From an uncultured Taibaiella sp. (lineage in GTDB: Bacteria; Bacteroidota; Bacteroidia; Chitinophagales; Chitinophagaceae), in assembly GCA_937870855.1 (NCBI GenBank), contig CALMWT010000049.1, forward strand, positions 1 to 32,034: a stretch of 32,034 bases of DNA, read 5' to 3'. Position numbers and translations under genes: made by a program. Numbering within the stretch: position 1 is the stretch's first letter; every line of letters begins with the position of its first letter. Below, piece by piece: positions 16,335 to 24,979 of this stretch. Below the pieces are notes generated by a model. That model saw only the letters and a list, made by a program, of their open reading frames with translations. It did not search any database and was not told where the DNA came from.

Positions 16335-16532
16335 ATGCCAAAGGTGAAAACTCACTCCCGTGCAAAAAAGACTTTTAAAGTTACAGGTACGGGCAAGATC
16401 CGCAGGTTTAAAGCGTTTAAAAGCCACCTGTTGACTAAAAAATCAAAAACTCGTAAGCGCCATCTGCGCCAGTCGGCTTATGTGCATCCTGCAAATGAGA
16501 ATCTGGTGAAGCGTATGTTGGGCATGCGTTAA
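16335..16532 (+). CDS. rpmI: 50S ribosomal protein L35
   Basis: 65 residues, highly basic, beginning [22 protein letters not shown], with the family's [10 protein letters not shown] stretch. L35 binds 23S rRNA in the large subunit. Length is standard. It heads a two-gene unit with rplT; the usual upstream infC (IF-3) is missing from this locus. The 70-base gap to rplT holds a perfect 12-base palindrome GTACCCGGGTAC at 16561-16572, which might be part of an autoregulatory leader (speculative). Confidence 0.97.
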   Translation: MPKVKTHSRAKKTFKVTGTGKIRRFKAFKSHLLTKKSKTRKRHLRQSAYVHPANENLVKRMLGMR

Positions 16533-16602
16533 TTAAAAATCAAGTTCCCCGGCACGAACAGTACCCGGGTACTAAGTAATTTGAACTCATAAAAAAGAAA
16601 AA

Positions 16603-16947
16603 ATGCCACGTTCAGTAAATGCAGTTGCATCTCGTGCAAGAAGAAAGAAAATCCTGAAGCAAGCAAAAGGCTTCTATGGCAAACGCAAAAACGTTTATAC
16701 GGTTGCCAAAAACGTTTTAGAAAAAGGACTTGGTTACAAGTATGTAGGTCGCAAGATCAAGAAGCGCGATTATCGTTCGCTGTGGATTGTGCGTATCAAC
16801 GCAGCTTGCCGCGAAGAAGGAATCAGCTACTCAAAGTTTATGGGCAGGCTGACTGAAAAAGGTATAGACCTTAACCGTAAAGTGCTTGCAGACCTCGCTA
16901 TGAATGAGCCTACTGCTTTTAAGGCACTGGTTGCTCAGGTGAAATAA
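16603..16947 (+). CDS. rplT: 50S ribosomal protein L20
   Basis: 114 residues, starting [23 protein letters not shown] and containing [16 protein letters not shown], both diagnostic of L20. L20 is an early assembly protein of the large subunit and in many bacteria represses its own operon by binding the mRNA leader. Follows rpmI by 70 bases and is ended by a strong bidirectional terminator. Confidence 0.97.
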   Translation: MPRSVNAVASRARRKKILKQAKGFYGKRKNVYTVAKNVLEKGLGYKYVGRKIKKRDYRSLWIVRINAACREEGISYSKFMGRLTEKGIDLNRKVLADLAMNEPTAFKALVAQVK

Positions 16948-16970
16948 TAAATCTCTTCGGAAATAATTGA

Positions 16971-17007
16971 AAAACTACCACTGTTGAAAGGCAGTGGTAG
17001 TTTTTTT
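16971..17007. terminator. Bidirectional terminator between rplT and ispE
   Basis: AAAACTACCACTG (16971-16983) pairs perfectly with CAGTGGTAGTTTT (16992-17004) around an 8-base loop, with a T-run to 17007 on the plus strand and A-rich bases on the other side. It serves both convergent genes and touches the ispE stop. Confidence 0.9.
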
Positions 17008-17818
17008 ATACGTAGTATTCTTCAAAAAACAATGACGATTGAATGCTCGCTCGATCTTCCTTTCTAAAGATTCCAAAAATAGCAGAACCACTGCCACTCA
17101 TAGATGCATACACTGCTCCCTGTTCGTAAAGCTGAAGTTTAATGTTTTGCAATTCTGGGTATTCATCAAATACCGCCTTTTCAAAATCATTTCTAATTCG
17201 CTCGCGCCACTCTGAAACGGGAAACGAAGCAATGTTGCGTAAATCAAAATCAGCAGGTTTGGGTGTAAGTTTTCCAAATGCCTTTGCGGTGGAGATATGA
17301 AGTGTGGGACAAATCAATTGAATGGAATAATTAGAAAGATCAAGCTCAATTGATTCCAACTTTTCTCCTCTGCCAGTTGCAAACTGGGGTGTATTGTAAA
17401 TAAAGAACGGGCAGTCGCTGCCAAGCTGTAGTGCATAAATGGCAAGTTGTTCTTCTGAAACTTGGAGCTTGCAAAAATCATTAATCATGTGTAGCATAAA
17501 AGCACCATCGGCAGAGCCGCCACCCAATCCCGCACCCATAGGAATTATTTTATGCAGATAAATATCTAAGGCTGGAACCTGTTCGGGAAAATTTTTTTTC
17601 ATCAACTCATAAGCCTTCCAAACAAGATTGCTTTTGTCATCGCCTTCCATAGTTTTTCCGGTTATAAGAATAGAAGTATCTTTTTTTGCAGGTACTATCT
17701 CCAAAACATCTTTTAATCGTAAGGGATAAAAAACTGTTTCCAAATCGTGATAGCCATCTGCACGTTTGTTGGTAATGTATAATCCGAGGTTGATCTTGCA
17801 ATTGGGAAAGCGGAGCAT
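17006..17818 (-). CDS. ispE: 4-diphosphocytidyl-2-C-methyl-D-erythritol kinase
   Basis: A GHMP-family kinase that phosphorylates CDP-methylerythritol in the MEP route to isoprenoids. The ATP-binding motif PMGAGLGGGSADGA is at 93-106; the N-terminus NCKINLGLYITNKRADGYHDLETVF carries the substrate-binding lysine and histidine; the C-terminal MSGSGSAIFG loop is present. 270 residues, normal. The ATG at 17818 follows a T-rich heptamer-like array with an exact -7 box, strikingly like the mnmE leader. Divergent from the LolD-like gene. Confidence 0.95.
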   Translation of the reverse strand: MLRFPNCKINLGLYITNKRADGYHDLETVFYPLRLKDVLEIVPAKKDTSILITGKTMEGDDKSNLVWKAYELMKKNFPEQVPALDIYLHKIIPMGAGLGGGSADGAFMLHMINDFCKLQVSEEQLAIYALQLGSDCPFFIYNTPQFATGRGEKLESIELDLSNYSIQLICPTLHISTAKAFGKLTPKPADFDLRNIASFPVSEWRERIRNDFEKAVFDEYPELQNIKLQLYEQGAVYASMSGSGSAIFGIFRKEDRASIQSSLFFEEYYV

Positions 17819-17872
17819 TTCTTCTAAGTAAAAGTCAAAAGTAGAAAGTCAAAAATCAAAAAGCTCAAAGTT
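17819..17872 (-). repeat. Quasi-heptameric T-rich array before ispE
   Basis: On the coding strand T runs recur every 6-9 bases (mean about 7), each followed by GA, GAC or AC, and end at the ATG with ACTTAGAAGAA. The last 30 bases nearly match the leader of mnmE (29338-29368), including TACTTTTGACTTTT and ACTTAGAA. Confidence 0.65.
17836..17843 (-). promoter_or_regulatory. -7 box TACTTTTG for ispE
   Basis: Exact TAnnTTTG on the minus strand, lying inside the T-rich array. Predicted leader about 14 nt. Confidence 0.5.
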
Positions 17873-17928
17873 CTTATTCGGGATGTAGTAGGTCACTTCG
17901 CATCTCTGGTTTAATTCAAAATGCAATG

Positions 17929-17936
17929 TACTTTTG
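17929..17936 (+). promoter_or_regulatory. -7 box TACTTTTG for the LolD-like ABC ATPase gene
   Basis: Exact TAnnTTTG with TCTG at 17905-17908, 20 bases upstream, as a -33 element. The ATG is 8 bases after the final G, so the transcript is predicted to have a leader of only about 4 nt. Confidence 0.65.
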
Positions 17937-17943
17937 AAATTAC

Positions 17944-18645
17944 ATGCAGGAAGTCATCAGCTTAAAGGAAATCCGCAAAAGTTATTTTCTCGGAAAGCAA
18001 GAATTGCAAGTCTTAAAAGGAATTGATCTTTCTATAAAAAGCAATGAGTACGTTGCACTAATGGGACCATCGGGTTCGGGCAAATCTACCTTAATGAATA
18101 TTATTGGTTGTTTGGACACGCCAACAAGCGGGCAATACATCCTGAACAACAAAGATGTAAGTAAGATGGAAGATGATGAACTCGCGGATGTGCGCAACAC
18201 TGAAATTGGGTTTGTATTTCAGCAGTTCAATTTGCTGCCCCGACTTACTGCCTGGGAAAATGTTGCTCTACCACTTATCTACGCGAGTGCAGGAAAAGCA
18301 GAGCGGGAACAGCGCGCAAAAGCTATGTTAGAGAAAGTAGGATTGGCAGATCGGTCACATCACAAACCAAATGAACTATCGGGGGGACAAAGCCAACGTG
18401 TGGCTATTGCACGCGCACTCATCAACAACCCATCTATTTTACTTGCTGATGAACCTACCGGAAATCTTGATACCAAAACCTCTGTTGAAATAATGGACCT
18501 TTTTAGCAAGATTCACGACCAGGGAAATACAGTAGTGCTTGTAACGCACGAAGAAGATATTGCCAATTTCACACGACGTGTAATACGCATTAGAGACGGT
18601 ATAGTGGAAAGCGATAAACCTACTATACAAAGTATTCCCGCCTAA
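17944..18645 (+). CDS. ABC transporter ATP-binding protein (LolD/MacB/FtsE-like)
   Basis: A 233-residue stand-alone ATPase. Walker [10 protein letters not shown] is at 41-49, the family marker [19 protein letters not shown] near 90, signature [15 protein letters not shown] near 146, Walker [14 protein letters not shown] near 165, H-loop VTHEE. This subgroup powers FtsX/MacB-type permeases: lipoprotein release, macrolide or peptide efflux, or cell-wall hydrolase control. No permease gene is adjacent, so the partner is encoded elsewhere. Followed after 12 bases by the cobalamin adenosyltransferase gene, probably in the same transcript. Confidence 0.92.
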   Translation: MQEVISLKEIRKSYFLGKQELQVLKGIDLSIKSNEYVALMGPSGSGKSTLMNIIGCLDTPTSGQYILNNKDVSKMEDDELADVRNTEIGFVFQQFNLLPRLTAWENVALPLIYASAGKAEREQRAKAMLEKVGLADRSHHKPNELSGGQSQRVAIARALINNPSILLADEPTGNLDTKTSVEIMDLFSKIHDQGNTVVLVTHEEDIANFTRRVIRIRDGIVESDKPTIQSIPA

Positions 18646-18657
18646 AACTTTTTACCA

Positions 18658-19218
18658 ATGGCATTTAAGATATACACCAAAACAGGAGACAAAGGACTTA
18701 CAAGTCTTATAGGAGGAATCCGCGTTTCTAAAAATCATATCCGAATAGAGAGCTACGGAACTATTGACGAACTCAATTCCTACATGGGTATGATTGGCGA
18801 TATGGCAAACAATCCAATAATTGGTGAGTGGATTCGTGAAGTTCAGGACCGGCTTTTTACTATTGGTTCTGTACTTGCTACCAGCCCTGAAAAGGAAATA
18901 AAAATGAAACTTCCAGACCTCCATGCTGAAGATGTTCATTGGCTGGAAATGCAGATAGACAAGATGAACGAAGAGTTGCCGGAAATGCGTTCATTTATTC
19001 TTCCCGGCGGACATGTCGCGGCTTCAACTGCACATGTGGCTCGCTGCGTGTGTCGGCGTGCTGAAAGAATATGTGTAGCAATGACGGAACAAAACGAAGA
19101 TGTGCCCGAACTGATTTTACAATATCTAAATCGTCTTTCCGATTTTTTATTTGTGCTCGCGCGCTATATCGTTTACATCAATGGCGCAGAAGAAATTCCC
19201 TGGCGCGCACGTGTGTGA
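18658..19218 (+). CDS. PduO-type cob(I)alamin adenosyltransferase
   Basis: Transfers the 5'-deoxyadenosyl group of ATP to cob(I)alamin, making coenzyme B12. The ATP-binding N-terminal motif YTKTGDKGLTSLIGG is at 6-20, followed by the conserved GTIDELNSYMG; the second conserved block FILPGGHVAASTAHVARCVCRRAER spans about 117-141. 186 residues, usual size for single-domain members. A lone ATR gene without other cobalamin synthesis genes suggests salvage, e.g. for methylmalonyl-CoA mutase or ribonucleotide reductase (inference). Convergent with pcrA, 12 bases apart. Confidence 0.93.
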   Translation: MAFKIYTKTGDKGLTSLIGGIRVSKNHIRIESYGTIDELNSYMGMIGDMANNPIIGEWIREVQDRLFTIGSVLATSPEKEIKMKLPDLHAEDVHWLEMQIDKMNEELPEMRSFILPGGHVAASTAHVARCVCRRAERICVAMTEQNEDVPELILQYLNRLSDFLFVLARYIVYINGAEEIPWRARV

Positions 19219-19230
19219 TTACCACGCCAA

Positions 19231-21537
19231 TCAGGAGGTCTCGTTAACGATCCGCAACTTTGCATAATTAAGCATGATTTTTTTCTGCCCGTGAGCTGAA
19301 CCAAAATCTATCGTTGCAATTTTGTTGTGTACGCCACCTTCTACGCTCATAATTTTTCCGAACCCAAATTTTTGATGTTCCACCTGCATTCCTGCTGTCA
19401 TTTGCATCGGATCATCCGCTTTAAAATCGGCTGAAGGTTTGTAAGTGCTGGTCGTAGTTTTCTGTTGTTGTAATTTATCTGCAAGCTTTTTTAACGAAGG
19501 AACTTTCTCAAACGACTGGTTGAGCATATTGCCAAACGCATTTACAGAACCTGCGGCGCGATTTCCCATGCCGGTAAAAGTTCTGTCAAGATGTTGTTCG
19601 GGAATTTCATCAATAAACCGACTTGGATCGTTTTGCACCAAACTTCCAAAGCGATAGCGGCTGGTAGCATAAGTTACCCAAAGACGATCCTTTGCTCTTG
19701 TTACTGCCACATAAAATAATCTTCTTTCCTCTTCCAGATCTGCGCGGTCATACAAACTCATAGAACTCGGAAAAAGATTTTCCTCAAGACCTACATTAAA
19801 AACACACGGAAATTCCAATCCCGTGGCTGCGTGAATCGTCATGAGCTTCACAGCATCTGCATTTTCATCCTTGTTTTGATCAGCATCTGTAAGCAATGTG
19901 ATTTGCTGTAAATAACTGCCCAAACTTTTATCGCGGAGTTCGCCTTCTTCGTCGGGTGTTTCAGTGAATTCTTTTATTGAGTTTAATAATTCCTGTACGT
20001 TTTCATAGCGCGCCAAACCTTCTACCGATTTGTCGTTGTATAGTTCTGCCACCAAACCCGTTCGCTTTCCCACTGCAAATGCTACGTCATAAGCATTCCC
20101 CGTTTCAAGCATTGTTTGAAAACTCTGAATCATCGTTACAAAGTTTTCAATGGCACTTGCTGAAGCTCCTTTCAATCCTGCCATCTCAGGAAATTGCAAC
20201 ACTTCCCAAAATGTTTTGTCGAAATGATTTGCAGCAATTATGATCTTGTCAATACTGGTCTTGCCAATACTTCTCGCCGGGTAATTAATGATGCGTTTTA
20301 CATTCTCTTCATCGCGTGGATTTACAAGCACACGCAAATAGGCCAGATAATCTTTTATTTCTTTTCGCTGATAAAATGAAACGCCGCCGTATAATCTGTA
20401 GGGAATATTCATTCTCCGCAAACTTTCTTCAAAGGAACGCGACTGCGCATTGGTGCGGTAGAGAATTGCGAAATCTTTATTGTAGTAATGATTGCGCAAT
20501 TTCATTTCAGTGATTGCATCTGCTACAAACCTTCCTTCATCATTATCTGTAAGCGTGCGTACTAATTTTATCCGGTCGCCCTCACTATTGCTTGTCCACA
20601 GTTCTTTTGGAATCTGATTTTTGTTGTTTGCAATAATGGTATTCGCAACATTCAATATGGATTGGGTACTTCTATAATTCTGTTCCAGCTTCACCACTTT
20701 TACATCTTCATAATCATCCTGAAACTGAAGAATATTTTGCACCGTAGCGCCACGGAAAGAGTATATACTCTGCGCATCATCGCCCACCACGCAAATGTTT
20801 TCATGTACCGCGCCCAGCATTTTTATAATCTGGTATTGTGCAAGATTGGTGTCCTGATACTCATCAATCAAAATGTACTTAAACCGATGCTGATACTTCG
20901 CCAACACCTCTGGAAAATGGGTAAGCAACAAATACATTTTGAAGAGTAAATCATCAAAATCCATTGCGCCATTCTTAAAACAACGCTTTGCATAAGCATC
21001 ATAAATATCACCCATCAGCGGACGATTGCTACGGGCATCTTCTTGCTGAATATGAAAATCCTGTTTGTACATAACAGCGTCAACAAGATTATTTTTTGCG
21101 GCAGAAATTCTATTGTAAACGAAAGAAGGTTTGTAATGTTTATCATCCAGATTCATGTCTTTGACAATGCTTTTCAAAATGCTTTTTGCATCGTCAGTAT
21201 CATAAATCGTAAAGTTGTTTGGATAGCCAAGTTTATTGGCTTCTGCACGAAGCATTTTTGCGAATACGGAGTGGAAGGTTCCTATGTAAAGATTGCGCGC
21301 TTCTCTGTTTCCAAGAATTAGCTCCACCCGTTCTTTCATTTCGGCCGCTGCCTTGTTGGTGAAAGTAAGCGCGAGGATATTAAACGCATCTACACCATTG
21401 TGCATCAGGTGTGCAATGCGCGTCGTCAAAACTTTTGTCTTTCCACTGCCTGCACCCGCTACTATCATCAGCGGGCCGTCAATATGTTCTACTGCCACAC
21501 GTTGTTGCTCATTAAGCCCCGTCAAATATTCATGCAT
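19231..21537 (-). CDS. pcrA: UvrD/PcrA-type 3'-5' DNA helicase
   Basis: Superfamily 1A helicase used in excision repair and replication restart. Starts LTGLNEQQRVAVEHIDGPLMIVAGAGSGKT with the Q motif and Walker A (27-34); other motifs seen are ALTFTNKAAAEMKER (Ia), ILIDEYQDTN (II), VGDDAQSIYSFRGA (III), LEQNYRST (IV), MTIHAATGLEFPCVF (V) and VAVTRAKDRL (VI). The C-terminus has the PcrA-like Tudor segment VEHQKFGFGKIMSVEG. 768 residues. In motif V the usual SKGLE is ATGLE, a common Bacteroidota variant. A near-match -7 box (TAATTTCG, 21542-21549) predicts almost no leader. Confidence 0.95.
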   Translation of the reverse strand: MHEYLTGLNEQQRVAVEHIDGPLMIVAGAGSGKTKVLTTRIAHLMHNGVDAFNILALTFTNKAAAEMKERVELILGNREARNLYIGTFHSVFAKMLRAEANKLGYPNNFTIYDTDDAKSILKSIVKDMNLDDKHYKPSFVYNRISAAKNNLVDAVMYKQDFHIQQEDARSNRPLMGDIYDAYAKRCFKNGAMDFDDLLFKMYLLLTHFPEVLAKYQHRFKYILIDEYQDTNLAQYQIIKMLGAVHENICVVGDDAQSIYSFRGATVQNILQFQDDYEDVKVVKLEQNYRSTQSILNVANTIIANNKNQIPKELWTSNSEGDRIKLVRTLTDNDEGRFVADAITEMKLRNHYYNKDFAILYRTNAQSRSFEESLRRMNIPYRLYGGVSFYQRKEIKDYLAYLRVLVNPRDEENVKRIINYPARSIGKTSIDKIIIAANHFDKTFWEVLQFPEMAGLKGASASAIENFVTMIQSFQTMLETGNAYDVAFAVGKRTGLVAELYNDKSVEGLARYENVQELLNSIKEFTETPDEEGELRDKSLGSYLQQITLLTDADQNKDENADAVKLMTIHAATGLEFPCVFNVGLEENLFPSSMSLYDRADLEEERRLFYVAVTRAKDRLWVTYATSRYRFGSLVQNDPSRFIDEIPEQHLDRTFTGMGNRAAGSVNAFGNMLNQSFEKVPSLKKLADKLQQQKTTTSTYKPSADFKADDPMQMTAGMQVEHQKFGFGKIMSVEGGVHNKIATIDFGSAHGQKKIMLNYAKLRIVNETS

Positions 21538-21639
21538 AGCACGAAATTAGGATTTGGGTTATAAAAAATCGGTGGGGAGATGCCCTGTTAAAGAATTTAA
21601 AAATCCCCATGTTACTATGTGGCTAAATCTGTGTCCGTT

Positions 21640-21647
21640 TAAATTTG
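21640..21647 (+). promoter_or_regulatory. -7 box TAAATTTG for batB-batC
   Basis: Exact TAnnTTTG. It predicts a transcript start near 21651, which rules out the TTG at 21645 as the start codon and favours the ATG at 21666. No clear -33 element. Confidence 0.55.
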
Positions 21648-21665
21648 CATTCATACTTTACACGC

Positions 21666-22676
21666 ATGTTCCGGTTTCAGCATCTTGATCATTTATACCT
21701 TTTGGGTTTGTTGCCCTTGTTTGTGATTCTGTTTATAGGCATGGTGGTGTGGCGTAAGAATAAATTGAAAAAATTAGGTGAGCACCGCTTGGTTTCCGAC
21801 CAGATATTGGGTTTCATTTCGGGAAGGTCTTTATCTAAATTCATTCTTTTTTCAGTTGCTTTTACATTGGCTGTAATCGGTTGGGCAAACTTGCAGAAAG
21901 GATCGGGCACTGAAGAGGTGCAACGAAAGGGTGTGGATGTGATTATAGCGTTGGACGTGAGCAAAAGTATGCTCGCCACAGACATTCAACCCGATCGCCT
22001 TTCGCGCGCAAAGCAACTCGTAATGAGCATGATTGACAAAATGAAAAATGACCGTGTAGGACTTGTAGTATTTGCAGGACGAGCTTATCTGCAAGTGCCA
22101 CTTACCATAGATTACAGCGCTATGAAAATGATGTTGCAAAACGTAAAACCTGATCTTGTTCCTACACAGGGCACCATTATCAGTCAGGCGATTGACATGG
22201 CCACACAATCATTTTCTCAAAAAGAAAAGAAGTACAAATCGCTGGTCATTATTTCCGATGGGGAAGATCATGATGAGCAAGCGATGGAGAAAGCAAAAAG
22301 TGCAGCAGAATCAGGAATTATTATTCATACCATTGGCATAGGTTCCCCTGATGGAACAACGTTAATTGATCCTGACACAAAATCTGTGAAGTTGGATGAA
22401 ACGGGAAATCCTGTAGTGAGTAAACTGAATGAAGATGAGCTGAAAGCAATTGCTGCTGAAGGAAAAGGAACGTACACTTTGCTACGCAATACCGATGAAG
22501 TTGCAACCAAACTTGTTGACGAAATTGACGGAATGGAGCAGAAGAGTTTAGGAGCAGTTGTATTTAGCAGTTACGCCAGTTATTTTCAATATTTTTTAGC
22601 TGCCGCATTTGCCGCGCTTTTGCTTGAATATTTCTTACCCGGTAGCCGGTTAAAAGCACAACGTAAAACAGCATGA
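21666..22676 (+). CDS. batB: VWA domain membrane protein BatB
   Basis: 336 residues: two N-terminal membrane segments (about 8-27 and 55-75), a periplasmic/cytosolic von Willebrand A domain, and a C-terminal membrane segment (about 300-320). The metal-ion site is intact, DVSKS near 97-101 with later Thr and Asp residues (SDGEDHD). Bat (Bacteroides aerotolerance) proteins usually act with a MoxR ATPase as batABCDE. Here only batB and batC are present; helicase and pseudouridine synthase genes flank them. batC overlaps by four bases (ATGA). The start at 21666 was chosen because of the promoter position. Confidence 0.9.
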   Translation: MFRFQHLDHLYLLGLLPLFVILFIGMVVWRKNKLKKLGEHRLVSDQILGFISGRSLSKFILFSVAFTLAVIGWANLQKGSGTEEVQRKGVDVIIALDVSKSMLATDIQPDRLSRAKQLVMSMIDKMKNDRVGLVVFAGRAYLQVPLTIDYSAMKMMLQNVKPDLVPTQGTIISQAIDMATQSFSQKEKKYKSLVIISDGEDHDEQAMEKAKSAAESGIIIHTIGIGSPDGTTLIDPDTKSVKLDETGNPVVSKLNEDELKAIAAEGKGTYTLLRNTDEVATKLVDEIDGMEQKSLGAVVFSSYASYFQYFLAAAFAALLLEYFLPGSRLKAQRKTA

Positions 22677-23428
22677 AGAAAGTTAGATTGATAATAGTGG
22701 TTTTGGTTTGCTCTACTTCAATGGCGTATGCGCAAAACAAGCAGGTACGCACAGGTAACAAATTGTATCAGGAGAAAAAATACAAAGAAGCAGCAGCGGC
22801 CTATCAGCAAGCGTTGAAGAAAAATCCTGCGTTTACACCGGGCATGTTTAATCTGGGAAATGCTTTGTACCAGCAAAAGAATTTCGATGCTTCCAGACAA
22901 GTTATGACCAACACAGCAAAGCAGGCAAAAGACAAAACCATAAAAGCTGATGCTAATTATAACATTGGCAACACTTACATGAACGAACAAAAATGGCAGG
23001 AAGCAGCAAATGCTTACAAAGCCGCGCTAAGAAATAATCCACAAGACGAAGCTGCGAAATACAATCTTTCTTATGCACTTGCCATGATGAAGAAAGAACA
23101 AAGTGGAGACGGAAAAAATAACAAGCAGGAAAATAAAGATCAGCAAGACAAGAACGATCAAAATAAGAACGATCAAAACAAAGAGCATCAAGAACAGAAG
23201 AATAAAGACGAATCGCAGAACGAAGAAAACAGCAAAGAGCAACAACAATCAGAAGGTAAAGAAGAACAGAAAGATCAAAAAGATCAACGTTCGCAATCGC
23301 AGCCCAGTAAGCTTTCGAAAGAGCAGGCAGAGCAACTACTCAACGCATTGGCACAAGAAGAAAAAAGATTGCACGACAAAAAGGAAAAAGGAAAAGCGGT
23401 AAAAGTAAAAGTGGAAAAAGACTGGTAG
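22673..23428 (+). CDS. batC: Tetratricopeptide repeat protein BatC
   Basis: 251 residues with a signal peptide (cleaved near AYAQ, residue ~21), about three TPR units from 25 to 140 (GNKLYQEKKYKEAAAAYQQAL, FNLGNALYQQ, YNIGNTYMNEQKWQEAANAYKAAL are the visible helices), then a long very polar Lys/Gln/Asn/Asp/Glu-rich stretch (about 141-210), and a conserved C-terminal segment LNALAQEEKRLHDKK typical of BatC. The low-complexity stretch includes a perfect 15-base tandem unit (23150-23164 and 23165-23178) encoding KNDQN twice. Translationally coupled to batB by ATGA overlap. A binding scaffold for other Bat proteins is the usual view. Confidence 0.88.
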   Translation: MKKVRLIIVVLVCSTSMAYAQNKQVRTGNKLYQEKKYKEAAAAYQQALKKNPAFTPGMFNLGNALYQQKNFDASRQVMTNTAKQAKDKTIKADANYNIGNTYMNEQKWQEAANAYKAALRNNPQDEAAKYNLSYALAMMKKEQSGDGKNNKQENKDQQDKNDQNKNDQNKEHQEQKNKDESQNEENSKEQQQSEGKEEQKDQKDQRSQSQPSKLSKEQAEQLLNALAQEEKRLHDKKEKGKAVKVKVEKDW

Positions 23429-23621
23429 GCTTTTTAGTTGGAAAAGTTGGAGCATTAAGAAAGTGAAGCGTTCAACGGCTGAACAGATCCAACGAAAACT
23501 CCACTAGTTCCAAAGACATTTATCACTTTCAACAACGTTCCAAACTCCATCATCTTGTTCACACGTTTTCAACAACGAAAAATTTTTCAGAAGATTTTTT
23601 TTTAGTCGTAGAATTTCTTTT

Positions 23622-23629
23622 TAATATTG
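23622..23629 (+). promoter_or_regulatory. Near -7 box TAATATTG
   Basis: Seven of eight bases match TAnnTTTG. It stands 34 bases upstream of a strong terminator. Confidence 0.3.
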
Positions 23630-23632
23630 TGA

Positions 23633-23698
23633 TAGGATTGTACTTACTAACCCATCCTTATAAAAGTCCGGCAGATCACAACTCGCCGGACTTTTTCT
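23633..23698 (+). ncRNA. Putative short transcript ending in a strong terminator
   Basis: Defined only by the near -7 box at 23622-23629 and the terminator at 23663-23698; about 65 nt. Its 5' half carries 23641-23655, exactly complementary to 301-315 in the other putative short transcript. It could instead be just the 3' region of the batBC mRNA. Confidence 0.25.
23663..23698 (+). terminator. Strong intrinsic terminator after batC
   Basis: AAAGTCCGGC (23663-23672) pairs perfectly with GCCGGACTTT (23685-23694), then TTCTTTT. It lies 234 bases after the batC stop. Confidence 0.88.
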
Positions 23699-23749
23699 TT
23701 TAACCTCTGAAAGCCTTGCCTATAGCGGCTTTCACGCACCACTAAGTTT

Positions 23750-24349
23750 ATGTATCGTTACTACATTTTTCACAAACCATTTCATGTGCTTTCACAGTTT
23801 TCGAAAGAAGGAGAGAAAAAAACTTTAGCAGATTATTTTTTCGCGCTGCCAAAAGATGTTTATCCGGTTGGAAGATTAGATTTTGATAGTGAAGGTTTGT
23901 TGTTCCTTACTAACGACAAACAACTTACACACCGAATGCTTGAACCAAAGCACAAACACGAGCGTACTTATTGGGTGGAAGTGGAAGGAATGATTAATGA
24001 AGAAGCGATTGAGCGATTGGAAAACGGTGTAACCATCAATGCTAATGGAAAGCATCATACAACAGCAGTTGCGAAAGCAAAAATCTTTGATAAAGCGCCG
24101 AATGTTTCTGAAAGAATACCGGCTATCCGTTTCCGAAAAAATGTTCCCACATCGTGGCTGGCGCTAACACTTACGGAAGGTAAAAACAGACAGGTAAGAA
24201 AAATGACGGCTGGTGTTGGCTTTCCTACACTGCGCCTGATAAGATATAGCATTGGCAATGTAACAATAGAAGAATTGGCTGCCGGAACTTATAAAGAGCT
24301 TAGTAAAAAAGAGGCGGAAAAGGTTTTAGAAATGAGTAGAGGAAGATGA
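23750..24349 (+). CDS. RsuA/RluE family rRNA pseudouridine synthase
   Basis: Converts a uridine in rRNA to pseudouridine. The catalytic aspartate is Asp44 in GRLDFDSEGLLFLTND (41-56). The second conserved block is LTEGKNRQVRKM (~139-150). No S4 RNA-binding domain precedes it, so the 199-residue form resembles E. coli RluE rather than RsuA/RluB; the exact target base is inference. The ATG at 23750 begins the usual first strand YYIFHKP. Its last 24 bases overlap the end of a convergent gene. Confidence 0.92.
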   Translation: MYRYYIFHKPFHVLSQFSKEGEKKTLADYFFALPKDVYPVGRLDFDSEGLLFLTNDKQLTHRMLEPKHKHERTYWVEVEGMINEEAIERLENGVTINANGKHHTTAVAKAKIFDKAPNVSERIPAIRFRKNVPTSWLALTLTEGKNRQVRKMTAGVGFPTLRLIRYSIGNVTIEELAAGTYKELSKKEAEKVLEMSRGR

Positions 24350-24847
24350 ATGCAACTTGTAACCCCAGAAGAAGAAACTGAGAGCTCCGATTCCTAAAAT
24401 CAAAAAGAATATAGCTCCAAGTTGGTTGTTTCCGCGAACCTGTTTTTCTGAAAAAATGATTCTTTCGTCGGCAGCTATTCTATAAATCGTAGATTCATAA
24501 TTTGTATTGCTTTTTCCTATCCACACTGACACTGAGTCTGCACGCTGTAGGGACTTTCTGTAATCTTCATACTCTTCATCAAGATAACTCTGATCAATAT
24601 TTCGTGCAAGTTTGAAACGTTTGTCAACTTCGGTCAAATAAAAAACCAATTCCACCACCTGAGATTTGCGCCCTCGTCTATGAGACACTGTTGTAGAATA
24701 AGTATCAGCTGAGAACAGAGTACCCGTGATTTTCTGCAAGCCAAAGTAAGCTGTCCAGATGTCATAAAAGCAAGAAAAACTCATGGCAATTGAGCCTATG
24801 CCTATCAACAGAATAGGAAGAAGTTTTAGTTGTCTCTTTGATTGCAT
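24326..24847 (-). CDS. Small two-span membrane protein, DUF3592-like
   Basis: I do not recognise a named family with certainty. The product has an N-terminal membrane segment (about 8-28), a soluble middle with a beta-rich pattern (GTLFSADTYSTTVSHRRGRK, then VELVFYLTEVDKRF and VSVWIGKSN), and a C-terminal membrane segment (about 140-160). This order resembles DUF3592 proteins, whose soluble part sits outside the membrane. The start may be 24847 (MQSKRQ, used here) or an ATG at 24868 that adds seven residues. It ends inside the pseudouridine synthase gene (24-base convergent overlap). Confidence 0.6.
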   Translation of the reverse strand: MQSKRQLKLLPILLIGIGSIAMSFSCFYDIWTAYFGLQKITGTLFSADTYSTTVSHRRGRKSQVVELVFYLTEVDKRFKLARNIDQSYLDEEYEDYRKSLQRADSVSVWIGKSNTNYESTIYRIAADERIIFSEKQVRGNNQLGAIFFLILGIGALSFFFWGYKLHSSSSTHF

Positions 24848-24947
24848 AATACAAGTCTGTAGTTTCATAAAAACTACTTGCAGAATTGCTAAATAACGTA
24901 AAAAACTATCGCCTTCATTGTTTATTAGGCTAATCGGTGCATAATCC

Positions 24948-24955
24948 TATTTTTG
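24948..24955 (+). promoter_or_regulatory. -7 box TATTTTTG for the adk-obg unit
   Basis: Exact TAnnTTTG, 24 bases before the adk ATG. The nearest TTG (24918-24920) is 27 bases upstream, further than usual, so no good -33 element is seen. Confidence 0.55.
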
Positions 24956-24979
24956 TGAACTCAACATTTTTCGTACTCT

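Larger units (their letters stand above)
23429..23749. other. Spacer after batC with a putative short RNA
   Basis: 321 bases without a coding frame of note. It has AACAACG repeats (TTTCAACAACG occurs near 23527 and 23567), a long T-run at 23595-23603, a 7/8 match to the -7 box (23622-23629), a candidate short RNA and a strong terminator (23663-23698). Confidence 0.6.
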
